This document shows positions 1 through 7,396 of a DNA stretch of 12,071 nucleotides, in pieces (positions within the stretch are counted from its first letter, which is position 1; the number at the start of each line of letters is the position of its first letter). This DNA is from Deltaproteobacteria bacterium GWA2_55_10 (GTDB taxonomy: Bacteria; Desulfobacterota; GWC2-55-46). The notes beneath the pieces were generated by a model, which was not told the origin of the DNA, searched no databases, and was given only the letters and a program-made list of their open reading frames with translations. The stretch spans positions 9,833 through 21,903 of the forward strand of contig MGPL01000153.1 of NCBI GenBank assembly GCA_001797415.1. Direction: 5' to 3'. A program made the position numbers and the translations under genes.

Positions 1-10
1 GCAGCCTTGC

Positions 11-448
11 TCAGTCGAGCTTCCAGCTTTCTATGTCGGCGTCGAACCCATCTCCGCCGCGCGCGTTATCGGCGCCGTAGGAGATTATATCGTAATCGCC
101 GGACTGTCCGGGCGAGGCATAGACATAGGGCTGGCCCCAGGGGTCATTGGGTATCTTCTTTTTTTCGAGATACCCGCCTTCGCGCCAGTTGGCAGGGACC
201 CTGCCGGCCTCGGGCTTCGCTATAAGCGCATCGAGCCCATGTTCGGTCGAGGGGAAAAAGCCGTTGTCCAGCTTGTAGAGCTTCAATGCCGTCTCGAAGT
301 TCATTATCTGGACCCGGGCCTCGGTGACCTTCGCCTCGTCGGTCCTCCCGACTATCCTCGGAGCTATTATTGCGGCGAGGATGCCGAGTATGACGATCAC
401 GACCATCAGTTCAATAAGCGTAAAACCCTTGCTCATCCTGTGTGTCAT
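11..448 (-). CDS. gspG: Type II secretion major pseudopilin GspG
   Basis: Major subunit of the periplasmic T2SS pseudopilus, which is thought to push folded exoproteins through the GspD secretin. The 145-residue product has a very short basic leader, a prepilin peptidase site (KG before FTLIE, with the key Glu at +5) and a hydrophobic N-terminal helix (VVIVILGILAAIIAP). The C-terminal part has the GspG calcium-site signature (ISYGADN, a Gly/Asp-rich loop, DADIESW). Length is normal and the gene is complete. Two starts are possible: ATG at 448 (MTHRMSKG) and ATG at 436 (MSKG); both keep the cleavage site, and neither has a clear Shine-Dalgarno. It points away from the other gsp genes, which is unusual because gspG normally follows gspF. 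The peptidase and minor pseudopilins are not in this window. Confidence 0.96.
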   Translation of the reverse strand: MTHRMSKGFTLIELMVVIVILGILAAIIAPRIVGRTDEAKVTEARVQIMNFETALKLYKLDNGFFPSTEHGLDALIAKPEAGRVPANWREGGYLEKKKIPNDPWGQPYVYASPGQSGDYDIISYGADNARGGDGFDADIESWKLD

Positions 449-454
449 CTGGAT

Positions 455-483
455 ATTTTATATCACTTTTTGCCTGATAACAA
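455..483 (-). promoter_or_regulatory. Candidate sigma70 promoter for gspG
   Basis: On the - strand, TTGTTA (-35, 478-483) and TAAAAT (-10, 455-460) are separated by 17 bp, which fits sigma70 spacing. Transcription would begin near 448, at or just before the gspG start. That would favour the downstream ATG at 436 with a very short leader, or a leaderless mRNA. This comes from motif matching only; an upstream promoter cannot be excluded. Confidence 0.35.
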
Positions 484-503
484 TATTTTTACCACCACGG
501 CAC

Positions 504-531
504 TTGAAAATCGCGCGGATTTTGTTACAAT
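504..531 (+). promoter_or_regulatory. Candidate sigma70 promoter for the luxR-gspCDEF operon
   Basis: TTGAAA (504-509) and TACAAT (526-531) are separated by 16 bp and each matches the sigma70 consensus at five of six positions. Predicted transcription start is near 538, giving a leader of about 180 nt before the regulator gene at 717. A perfect inverted repeat, AAAATC-GCGCG-GATTTT (507-523), covers half of the -35 element and most of the spacer, a typical place for an operator. This promoter lies back-to-back with the gspG promoter candidate, about 20 bp away. Confidence 0.5.
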
Positions 532-556
532 TTATCTGTTGCCGTTCAGCCGTTTG

Positions 557-592
557 TTCCTTTCAGGGGGAACGCGGTTATGCGGAAAGGAA
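557..592 (+). promoter_or_regulatory. Hairpin in the presumed 5' leader
   Basis: TTCCTTTC (557-564) and GAAAGGAA (585-592) form a perfect 8-bp stem around a 20-nt loop, which itself contains a short CGC/GCG pairing. It sits about 20 nt after the predicted transcription start. No T-run follows, so it is not an intrinsic terminator. It does not match the c-di-GMP, cobalamin or fluoride riboswitch cores I know. It may stabilise the mRNA or bind a protein. Confidence 0.35.
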
Positions 593-716
593 GGTGATGC
601 CGTAATCCGTACATAGATCCGAGCCTTATTATCAGGGTGTTACGCAGTCCTGCCGAATGCCGTTCCGGCCGTATATTCCTGCAGCAGGTCGAATAAATCA
701 AACGGGGTGGGACTTG

Positions 717-1352
717 ATGAGCATCAGAGTGATGGTCGCATTGAGCAACGACCTTTTTTCAGAGGGTGTGACCAGGCTGCTTGAGAACGAGGAAGACCTT
801 GAGACCGACTACATCGCTTCCGGAAGCGAACTTACCTCCGGGGACGTCGAATCCCATGATGTCATACTGACCGACTTCCCTACCCTGTACAGCGCGTTCC
901 ATAATCTCGATCCCCCAGGCAAAAGCGGTTTTATCCTCCTCGATACAGATTGCGGTAAAGACAACTTGATATCGGCGATAATGGCCAAGAGCCTTCGCGG
1001 CGTTCTCTTGTCCCAGGCTTCGCTCGCGCTTTTGAAGAAGGCTATCAGGTCCGTGGCCTCAGGCGGCATCTGGATGGACAAGGCCACGGTCAAGGACCTC
1101 CTCTGGAGCGTGAACAGGCTCCGCAAGGACAGGACCGAGGTCCTCTCTCCGAAGGAGACGGAGATAGTCGCCCTCGCGGGAAGGGGCCTGCGCAACAGGG
1201 AGATAGCCGAGAGGCTCCGCATCAGCGAACTGACGGTAAAGACGCATCTCCACAGGATATTCAAGAAACTGGAAATAACCACCAGGTCGCAACTCATAAC
1301 CTATTCGATAAGAAACACCGTGGTAAAAGAGGCGCTCTACAGGAAAAGATGA
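717..1352 (+). CDS. LuxR/NarL-type regulator with degenerate receiver domain
   Basis: Predicted DNA-binding transcription regulator of 211 residues. The C-terminal GerE/LuxR helix-turn-helix is canonical (about residues 143-198: LSPKETEIVALAGRGLRNRE, then ISELTVKTHL). The N-terminus folds like a NarL-type receiver (IRVMVALSNDLFSEG, then SHDVILTDF) but is degenerate. Aligned to receivers, the acidic pair is Leu9-Ser10, the switch Thr/Ser is about Asp76 and the conserved Lys is Ser99; only the phospho-acceptor position (Asp53) remains acidic. Classical phosphorelay control is therefore doubtful. ATG 717 is preferred over an in-frame ATG at 657 because GGGGTGGG (704-711) precedes it and the receiver homology begins there. 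Its stop overlaps the gspC start (ATGA), so it is probably co-translated with the secretion genes and may regulate them and itself. The target is inferred from position. Confidence 0.88.
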   Translation: MSIRVMVALSNDLFSEGVTRLLENEEDLETDYIASGSELTSGDVESHDVILTDFPTLYSAFHNLDPPGKSGFILLDTDCGKDNLISAIMAKSLRGVLLSQASLALLKKAIRSVASGGIWMDKATVKDLLWSVNRLRKDRTEVLSPKETEIVALAGRGLRNREIAERLRISELTVKTHLHRIFKKLEITTRSQLITYSIRNTVVKEALYRKR

Positions 1353-2260
1353 GCTGCCGTTCATCGAAAGAAAGTGATGTACAAAAGATGTCGATGTCGA
1401 GACTCAAGATACTGAATGTCATTCTGGCCCTTGCGGCATTCCCGCTCCTCGGGCTCCTTGCAAGGGATTATCTGGTCCTGCGATACCCGCCCGAAGCCAG
1501 GCATATCGAATCGCCTCCGCCTTCAGAGACGCCCGGCAAGATGGCATTCGAGGATTACTCCGCCATAGTCGAAAAGGGCGTATATCCGGGCGCCGCAGGT
1601 AAGCTTGCGAGGATAGACCTCCTTGAAGCAGCGGGCTCTCAGGCCGCGCCGTCACAGTTGTCCGGAGTAAAGCTTCTCGGCACATACACCGGTAAAAGCG
1701 GCTATGCGGTATTTGAGAAGGACGGGGGCGCCGCACAAGAGGTATTCAGGGTAGGAGAGACGGTCTTCGGCGCCGGCGTGCTATCTTCCGTCGCTCCCGA
1801 AAAGGCGGTTGTCTCCATAGGCGGCGCCGAGGTGACCTTCACCGTCTTCGCCGAGAACATACCCCCTGCCCTCTCGAACATGGGTAAAGAGAACCCTGTG
1901 CCCGGCCCTGGCGGGGGTTCCTATTCAAGGCAGGTCTCGGAAGGCGCATGGGTACTCGACCAGAAGGCGGTAGAGAACGCCGTCGGCGACATGAGCAAGG
2001 TATTGTCCGACGCGAGGCTTACGCCCAAGGTCAACAGGGGCGCTGTCGAGGGCTTTCTTGTGACCGAGATAAAGCCCAGGGGCATATTCGACGCCATAGG
2101 CTTGAAGGACGGGGACGTCCTCACCAGGATAAACGGATACCAGATAGACTCCCCTGAAAAAGCCGTCCAGGTGCTCTCGGCCCTCAAGGGGCAGGACGCC
2201 ATAGATCTCGACATCATCAGGAAGGGCCAGCCAAAGAGCTTCCATTATTCGGTAAGATAG
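1349..2260 (+). CDS. gspC: Type II secretion inner-membrane protein GspC (HR and PDZ domains)
   Basis: Bitopic inner-membrane protein that links the T2SS inner-membrane platform to the GspD secretin and contributes to substrate recognition. The 303-residue product has a short cytoplasmic N-terminus, one membrane segment (about 19-44, LKILNVILALAAFPLLGLLA) and a Pro-rich linker. A homology region follows (about 102-170, from LSGVKLLGTY to VTFTVF), then a C-terminal PDZ domain (about 225-303, with GFLVTEIKPRGIFDAIGLKD and GDVLTRINGYQI). This is the standard GspC layout and length. ATG 1349 overlaps the regulator's stop by 4 nt and has AGGA four bases upstream; ATG 1388 is an alternative that also keeps the membrane segment. 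The next gene is gspD, its known binding partner. Confidence 0.93.
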   Translation: MSCRSSKESDVQKMSMSRLKILNVILALAAFPLLGLLARDYLVLRYPPEARHIESPPPSETPGKMAFEDYSAIVEKGVYPGAAGKLARIDLLEAAGSQAAPSQLSGVKLLGTYTGKSGYAVFEKDGGAAQEVFRVGETVFGAGVLSSVAPEKAVVSIGGAEVTFTVFAENIPPALSNMGKENPVPGPGGGSYSRQVSEGAWVLDQKAVENAVGDMSKVLSDARLTPKVNRGAVEGFLVTEIKPRGIFDAIGLKDGDVLTRINGYQIDSPEKAVQVLSALKGQDAIDLDIIRKGQPKSFHYSVR

Positions 2261-2287
2261 GGTGACGCCGCCGTTGAAGGGTTTGTG

Positions 2288-2296
2288 TGTTATAAT
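2288..2296 (+). promoter_or_regulatory. Extended -10 element upstream of gspD
   Basis: TGT-TATAAT (TG at 2288-2289, TATAAT at 2291-2296) is a perfect extended -10 motif. It lies inside the 154-nt gspC-gspD gap, the only loose junction in this operon. No good -35 is found 16-18 bp upstream (TTGAAG at 2274 is only 11 bp away), but extended -10 promoters can work without one. A transcript would start near 2303, about 110 nt before gspD, and could raise secretin expression separately. Confidence 0.4.
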
Positions 2297-2414
2297 CATA
2301 GCATTTCACGGACGTGAGTACGCGTCTGTTGCCGCATTCGTAGCCGTAAGCGCCGTCTACCAATATCGCTTCCCTTACAGGCCTCATCAAGACCTCGCGA
2401 ACGCCATGAGAGAC

Positions 2415-4400
2415 ATGAATACAGGTGGCAGAAAAGCCCATGTCCTGCTCATATTGCTGATCTTCCTGCTGCTCGCGTCCCCTGCTAATTCGCAGCGGAC
2501 GCAGGCCAGGGGCAAGGCAGCGGACATCACCCTCAACTTCGTCGACGTTGAGATATCCTCGCTCGTCAAGATAATGAGCGAGGTCACGGGGAAGAACTTC
2601 ATCTACGACGAGACGCTCAAGGGCAAGGTCACGATAATAGCGCCCGGCAAGCTTACCGGCGACGAGGCACTCGATCTTTTCATCTCGGCTCTCGAGCTCA
2701 AGAACTTCACGATCATTCCAACGGACGGCTATTACAAAATAGTCCCGTCCTCGGCAGCCAGGCAAAGCGGCACACCCGTTGTGCGGGACCCTGGCAGGGC
2801 CAGCCCCGATGAGTACATCGTAAGGCTCATCCCCCTCAAGTACGTCTCCGTGCAGGACGCGTTCTCCGCGGTGCAGCCCCTTGTATCGAGGAACGGGCAG
2901 ATATCCGTCTTCGGCGCCAAGAACTCCCTGCTCCTGGTCGACACTGCCCACAACATCGAAAAGATATTATCCATCCTCAATTCCATTGACGCGCCCGCGG
3001 TGCCGGCGACGGAACCGGAGGTGGTCTATCTTAAATACGCTCAGGCCGACGTCATAGCCCAGATACTCCGCAGGGAGGAACAGAGGCGGACCGGCGCAAG
3101 GAGGGCGGAGAACGGCGAGAGCTCCATTAACGCGGACACCAGGCTCAACGCCATAATCTTCTCCGACTCGCTCGCCGACAGGGGGTTCTTCAGGGACTTC
3201 ATCGCTCTTCTCGATGTGCCCCCGCCGGAGGCAAGCAGCCGCATAAATGTGTATTACCTTGAGAACGCGGACGCCGAAGACCTGGCCCGGGTGATGGACG
3301 CGCTGCTTCGGCCAGGCATGGCGCCCCAGCAGGGCGCTCAGGCCCCGGCAGGAGGCGCGCCGCAGATAACGCAGGAGCTCACCGGCCGGATAATCATTAC
3401 GCCGAGCAAGGCCACGAACTCGCTTATCATCATGGCGTCCCCGGCAGACTACCAGAACGTCATCCAGGTCATCGAGAAGCTCGACAGGAGGCCCAAGCAG
3501 GTCTTCGTCGAGGCCATGATCACGGAGGTCACGGTCGACAGGGCCATTGAGCTGGGCACCAAGTTCAGGCTCTCCGCTGAAAAGGACAACGAGCCTGTAG
3601 TCATCGGCGGAGTCGGCGCGGTAGACGCCTCATCCATTCAGAACATATTGAACGGCCTGGCGGGCCTCACAATTGGCGGACTTGGGAACCTCCTCACGAT
3701 ACCGGTCACGAGGTCGGACGGGACTACCTTCAACCTTACGGCCCCGGGCTTCGCCGTCCTCTTTTCCCTGTCGGAGTTCCGGGACATCATAAACGTGCTC
3801 TCGACCCCCCACATACTCACGAGCGACAACTCGGAAGCCGAGATAATGGTCGGCGAGAACGTGCCCTTCCTCTCTTCTCTCGAACGCCAGACCACCACGG
3901 CAGGGCAGCCCGTGCTGCAGTCGATCGAAAGGCGCGATGTCGGCATAAGGCTCCGCATACGGCCGAAGATAAGCGAGGGAGATTTCGTCAGGCTCGACAT
4001 ATATCAGGAGATATCGGCCATATCGCCCTCGAGGACAGGCGGCGCCGCCGACATAATCACGACGAAGAGGTCGGCGCAGACGAGCGTTGTCGTAAAGAAC
4101 AAACAGACGGTCGTCATCGGCGGCCTCATACAGAACAGGAACACGAACAACGTCAGCAAGGTCCCGCTCCTCGGCGACATACCGCTTTTGGGGTGGCTGT
4201 TCAAATCAAACAGGGACCAGAAGCAGAAGACGAACCTGCTGGTCTTCATAACCCCTTACATAATAGATGACTTCAAGGGGCTCGAAGACCTGCGCGAGAA
4301 GAAGCAGAGGGAGTTCGACAAGAACGGGCCGAACGCCCTCAAGAAGGACAGGCTTGAAGAGCTTTTCAAGAAGAAAAGCAGGGTGGAAGGTAATGGATAA
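2415..4400 (+). CDS. gspD: Type II secretion outer-membrane secretin GspD
   Basis: Forms the multimeric outer-membrane channel of the T2SS. From ATG 2415 the product is 661 residues: a Sec signal peptide (MNTGGRKAHVLLILLIFLLL, then ASPANSQ), N0 (about 35-103), three N1-N3 ring domains, and the secretin core ending with its signature (VVIGGLIQNRN, then VPLLGDIPLLGWLF, residues about 565-617). No lipobox Cys is seen. The last 40 or so residues are highly charged, the place where pilotin-binding S-domains occur, but I cannot show that it is one. The frame stays open back to a GTG at 2262; I reject that start because it would put about 50 residues before the signal peptide, lacks a Shine-Dalgarno and has unbiased codon third positions. 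ATG 2406 is also possible. The stop overlaps the gspE start by 8 nt. Confidence 0.95.
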   Translation: MNTGGRKAHVLLILLIFLLLASPANSQRTQARGKAADITLNFVDVEISSLVKIMSEVTGKNFIYDETLKGKVTIIAPGKLTGDEALDLFISALELKNFTIIPTDGYYKIVPSSAARQSGTPVVRDPGRASPDEYIVRLIPLKYVSVQDAFSAVQPLVSRNGQISVFGAKNSLLLVDTAHNIEKILSILNSIDAPAVPATEPEVVYLKYAQADVIAQILRREEQRRTGARRAENGESSINADTRLNAIIFSDSLADRGFFRDFIALLDVPPPEASSRINVYYLENADAEDLARVMDALLRPGMAPQQGAQAPAGGAPQITQELTGRIIITPSKATNSLIIMASPADYQNVIQVIEKLDRRPKQVFVEAMITEVTVDRAIELGTKFRLSAEKDNEPVVIGGVGAVDASSIQNILNGLAGLTIGGLGNLLTIPVTRSDGTTFNLTAPGFAVLFSLSEFRDIINVLSTPHILTSDNSEAEIMVGENVPFLSSLERQTTTAGQPVLQSIERRDVGIRLRIRPKISEGDFVRLDIYQEISAISPSRTGGAADIITTKRSAQTSVVVKNKQTVVIGGLIQNRNTNNVSKVPLLGDIPLLGWLFKSNRDQKQKTNLLVFITPYIIDDFKGLEDLREKKQREFDKNGPNALKKDRLEELFKKKSRVEGNG

Positions 4401-5943
4401 CGAAGTCTTTGAGGCGATGCCGAGGGGCGGATTTCACCGCATAAAGGAGATCAGGGACGAATATGTAGACACGGCGATACTCGAGAAAGTCACCTTGAGC
4501 TACGTCAAGAAGAACATGGTGATGCCGTTGAAGGTGAAGGACGGGCACCTGCTGGTGGCGCTCGCCGGGCCGCGCGGCATATTCACGGTGAACGAGCTGG
4601 AGCGCATAACCGGCTTTCCGGTAAAGCCGGTATTCGCCGAAGAGAAGGAGATAACAGACGCGATCAACAGGTTCTTCGACAGGCTCTCCGGCTCGGCGCA
4701 GGAGGTCATAGACGGCCTCGGCGTGAACATCGACGCCATCTCGACGAGCTGGGAAGAACCCAGGGACCTTGTCGACCTCACCGACGAAGCCCCCATAATA
4801 AAGCTCCTTAACTCGCTCCTTTTCAAGGCCGTAAAGGACAGGGCCAGCGACATACACATCGAGCCCTACGAAAAAGAGGTCGAGGTGCGCTTCAGGATAG
4901 ACGGCGTGCTCTATCCCGTGCTCACGCCCCCTAAGACCATACAGGAGGCGCTATCGAGCAGGGTGAAGATAATGGCCGGCCTCGACATCGCCGAAAAGAG
5001 GCTCCCGCAGGACGGCAAGATACGCCTGCTCGTCGCGGGCAAGGACGTGTACGTCAGGGTCTCCGTGATACCCACATCCTTCGGAGAACGCATAGTGCTC
5101 AGGATACTCGACAGAAAATCCGAGATAATAAGGCTCGACAGGCTGGGGCTCAATCCTGCCCAGGTCTCTTCCCTCGAGGGACTCCTCACCCGAAACAGCG
5201 GCATAATCCTTGTCACAGGCCCGACGGGAAGCGGCAAGACCACGACCTTATATTCTGCCATCGGCAGCATAAACTCAACCGTGAGGAACATCATCACGGT
5301 CGAGGACCCGGTAGAATATCAGCTCAAGGGCATCGGTCAGGTGCATGTAAACCCCAAGATAGGGCTTACCTTCGCTCACGGCCTGCGCTCGATATTGAGA
5401 CAGGACCCGGACGTAATCATGATAGGAGAGATAAGGGACAGGGAGACGGCGGAGATAGCGATACAGGCCTCTCTTACCGGGCACCTGGTGCTCTCAACGC
5501 TCCACACAAACGATACCGCGAGCGCCGTGACAAGGCTCGTGGACATGGGCATAGAGCCGTTCCTTGTGGCCTCGTCCGTCTCCGGCATACTGGCGCAGAG
5601 GCTCGTGAGGCTCCTTTGCCCCGAGTGCAAGAAGAGCTACAGCCCGGCCCCGGAGGAGATAAGGCTCTTCAAGACGCCGCCTTCAAGGCTCTACGCTGCC
5701 GCGGGATGCGAGAAGTGCTTTGATACCGGCTACTACGGCAGGAGCGGCATATTCGAGTTCCTCATCCCGGGGACCGAGATGCGACCCATGATACTCAAGA
5801 ACCAGGACTCTGACACTCTCAAGAGGCACGCGCTCTCAAAAGGCATGAAGACAATGGCCGATGACGGTCTGGATAAGGCGGCGCTCGGCATAACGAGCCT
5901 TGATGAGGTCTTGAGGGTCACGAGGGAAGACGGAGAAGCATAG
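4393..5943 (+). CDS. gspE: Type II secretion ATPase GspE
   Basis: Cytoplasmic hexameric ATPase that powers pseudopilus assembly. The 516-residue product has an N1E-type N-terminal domain (about 20-100) and an N2E/PAS-like region with SDIHIEPYE and RFRIDGVL. Walker A is GPTGSGKTTT (276-285). The Asp box is around ITVEDPVEY, Walker B is DPDVIMIGE (338-346) and the His box contains LSTLHTND. The zinc-binding tetracysteine motif is complete: CPEC at 409-412 and CEKC at 439-442. These features fit GspE or the related PilB; adjacency to gspC, gspD and gspF settles it as GspE. An in-frame ATG at 4267 is rejected because it lies deep inside gspD and would add an Arg/Ser-rich shadow sequence. ATG 4393 follows GGAAGG closely and overlaps gspD by 8 nt, suggesting translational coupling. 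Confidence 0.97.
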   Translation: MDNEVFEAMPRGGFHRIKEIRDEYVDTAILEKVTLSYVKKNMVMPLKVKDGHLLVALAGPRGIFTVNELERITGFPVKPVFAEEKEITDAINRFFDRLSGSAQEVIDGLGVNIDAISTSWEEPRDLVDLTDEAPIIKLLNSLLFKAVKDRASDIHIEPYEKEVEVRFRIDGVLYPVLTPPKTIQEALSSRVKIMAGLDIAEKRLPQDGKIRLLVAGKDVYVRVSVIPTSFGERIVLRILDRKSEIIRLDRLGLNPAQVSSLEGLLTRNSGIILVTGPTGSGKTTTLYSAIGSINSTVRNIITVEDPVEYQLKGIGQVHVNPKIGLTFAHGLRSILRQDPDVIMIGEIRDRETAEIAIQASLTGHLVLSTLHTNDTASAVTRLVDMGIEPFLVASSVSGILAQRLVRLLCPECKKSYSPAPEEIRLFKTPPSRLYAAAGCEKCFDTGYYGRSGIFEFLIPGTEMRPMILKNQDSDTLKRHALSKGMKTMADDGLDKAALGITSLDEVLRVTREDGEA

Positions 5944-5946
5944 CAG

Positions 5947-7143
5947 ATGCCGAATTTCAGCTACAGGGCCTATGACAGAGCCGGCAGCCAGGTCGCAGGC
6001 ACGATCAACGCGGCCGGCGCAAAAGAAGCTGTACAGGAGCTCAAGAACACAGGTCTTTACCCGACGGAGGTAAACGCGTCCGGCGGCGTAAGCGGGGCCC
6101 GCAAGGGCCGGGTAAGAGCCGACGCGCTCGCCGTGTTCACGAGGCAGCTCGCAACTCTTCTCGCCTCAGGCACAAGCCTCACGGAGGCACTCTCGGTCCT
6201 CTCCGAGAACACCGAAAATCAGAAACTCTCTTCAGTGGTCTTAAGCCTCAGGGAATCGATAGCCGGCGGCAGTTCGTTCGCCAAGGCCCTCGAAGTACAC
6301 TTCGATGTCTTTTCGCCGATGTACCGCGGACTGGTGGTCGCGGCAGAGGCGAGCGGCTCGCTCGAGAGCGTGCTGCCGAGGCTTGCCGACTACCTTGAAA
6401 AGAGGGCAAAGATAGCATCCGAGGTACGCGCCGCCCTCACCTATCCGGCGCTCATGACCTTTGTAGGCATCTCGGTGCTTGGCTTCCTGTTCGTATTCGT
6501 CATCCCGAAGATAACCCGGATTTTCGAAGAGACCGGCGCCGCATTGCCCTTCATAACCCTCATTCTGCTCTGGACAGCGGACCTCATCGGCAGCTACTGG
6601 CACATCACGATAGCCACTCTCTCGGCGCTCGGGTGGCTGGCGATGCGCAAGGCCAGGACAGCGCGGGGAATTGAGTTTTTGGACAATCTCATATTAAAGC
6701 TGCCCTGGTTCGGCCCGATGGTTCTGAGCTTCTACGTCGCGAGCTTCAGCCGCACGCTCGGAAGCTTACTCAAGGGCGGCGTGCATCTCCTGAAGGCCCT
6801 CGAAATTACGGCCGACGCAGTCGGGAACCATAACTTCAGAAAAATGATCGGGGCCGCGGTAAAGGACTGCACCGGCGGAGCCGCCCTCTCTGCAAGCCTC
6901 AAGGCCACGGGGCTCCTCCCGCCGGTCGTGGTCCACATGATAGGGGTCGGCGAAAGGAGCGGCAGCCTCGATGATATGCTCCTTAAGACCGCCGACGCCT
7001 ATGACGCCGAGTTCGAAAACGGCGTTAAGAAGTCACTCAGCCTCCTCGAGCCCATCCTTATCCTTGTCATGGGCCTTGTGGTGGGCTTCATAGTCCTCGC
7101 GATGCTCCTTCCCATTTTCGAGCTCAACCAGGTCATCCGCTAA
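5947..7143 (+). CDS. gspF: Type II secretion inner-membrane platform protein GspF
   Basis: Polytopic inner-membrane protein thought to transmit GspE activity to the growing pseudopilus. The 398-residue product begins with the family's typical MPNFSYRAYDRAG, followed by two T2SSF repeats (about 65-190 and 268-390). Hydrophobic segments are at about 166-188, 200-232 and 368-392 (LEPILILVMGLVVGFIVLAM). Length is normal. It starts 3 nt after the gspE stop, with GGAG at 5932-5935 as ribosome binding site. It is the last gene of this gsp run: the pseudopilin genes that usually follow are absent from the + strand here, and gspG lies divergently at the left edge. Confidence 0.96.
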   Translation: MPNFSYRAYDRAGSQVAGTINAAGAKEAVQELKNTGLYPTEVNASGGVSGARKGRVRADALAVFTRQLATLLASGTSLTEALSVLSENTENQKLSSVVLSLRESIAGGSSFAKALEVHFDVFSPMYRGLVVAAEASGSLESVLPRLADYLEKRAKIASEVRAALTYPALMTFVGISVLGFLFVFVIPKITRIFEETGAALPFITLILLWTADLIGSYWHITIATLSALGWLAMRKARTARGIEFLDNLILKLPWFGPMVLSFYVASFSRTLGSLLKGGVHLLKALEITADAVGNHNFRKMIGAAVKDCTGGAALSASLKATGLLPPVVVHMIGVGERSGSLDDMLLKTADAYDAEFENGVKKSLSLLEPILILVMGLVVGFIVLAMLLPIFELNQVIR

Positions 7144-7146
7144 TAT

Positions 7147-7275
7147 AGGCTGCTGAAAAAGTCCATCTGCTTTGTTGTCAGCGTCGCGGCAGACGCGACG
7201 TACAAGAAGAGTACGCCTCATTCCTCGCTCCCCGATGTAACTGGGGCCTTGCATATGGAGCTTTTTGAGCAGCCT
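7147..7275. repeat. 129-bp MITE-like inverted-repeat element
   Basis: The ends form an imperfect terminal inverted repeat. The left arm at 7147-7170 starts AGGCTGCTGAAAAAG and the right arm at 7251-7275, read on the - strand, starts AGGCTGCTCAAAAAG. The match continues through (C)TCCAT to TGC with two mismatches and one gap. Inside are a perfect 7-bp stem, CGTCGCG-GCAGA-CGCGACG (7182-7200), and a GTAC/GTAC pairing (7200-7214). No coding potential is seen and no clear target-site duplication flanks it. The structure fits a miniature inverted-repeat transposable element or another dispersed intergenic repeat. I recall similar AGGCTGCT/AAAAAG-ended intergenic repeats in related genomes but cannot verify this. 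As RNA it would fold into a long branched hairpin just past gspF. Confidence 0.6.
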
Positions 7276-7354
7276 TAACAAAACCCCTGCATCCATGCAT
7301 CATTAACCCGCAACTCCATCCGCCAAACTCATCCATACAACAGTATTCACCGAT

Positions 7355-7382
7355 GGTAGTAATCCTTTTAATACCTTTTTTT
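7355..7382 (+). terminator. Candidate intrinsic terminator of the gsp operon
   Basis: GGTAGTAA (7355-7362) pairs with TTAATACC (7368-7375) with one mismatch around the loop TCCTT, followed at once by seven T residues (7376-7382). The stem is AT-rich, so termination may be partial. It lies about 210 nt after the gspF stop and 15 bp before the promoter candidate of the next operon. Confidence 0.5.
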
Positions 7383-7396
7383 ATTCTTTGGATGGA

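Noticed and set aside
239..616. + strand open frames opposite gspG and into the intergenic region
   Set aside because: They are antisense to gspG, with no domain and no codon bias.
657..716. ATG 657 as the start of the LuxR-type gene
   Set aside because: Receiver homology starts at 717, which has a GGGG Shine-Dalgarno; the extra 20 residues resemble no family extension.
538..716. Riboswitch (c-di-GMP, cobalamin or fluoride class) in the leader
   Set aside because: Conserved core words of these classes are absent; only a generic hairpin is seen.
2262..2414. GTG 2262 as the start of gspD
   Set aside because: It would place about 50 residues before a clear signal peptide, has no Shine-Dalgarno, and third codon positions in the stretch lack the bias of the real gene.
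2217..2951. Long - strand open frame (244 codons) over the gspC end and gspD start
   Set aside because: It is antisense to GspD N-domains and the gspC PDZ end, with no domain or ribosome binding site.
4267..4392. ATG 4267 as the start of gspE
   Set aside because: It lies within the coding sequence of gspD, and the added residues are an Arg/Ser-rich frame shadow; ATG 4393 has a ribosome binding site and a normal GspE N-terminus.
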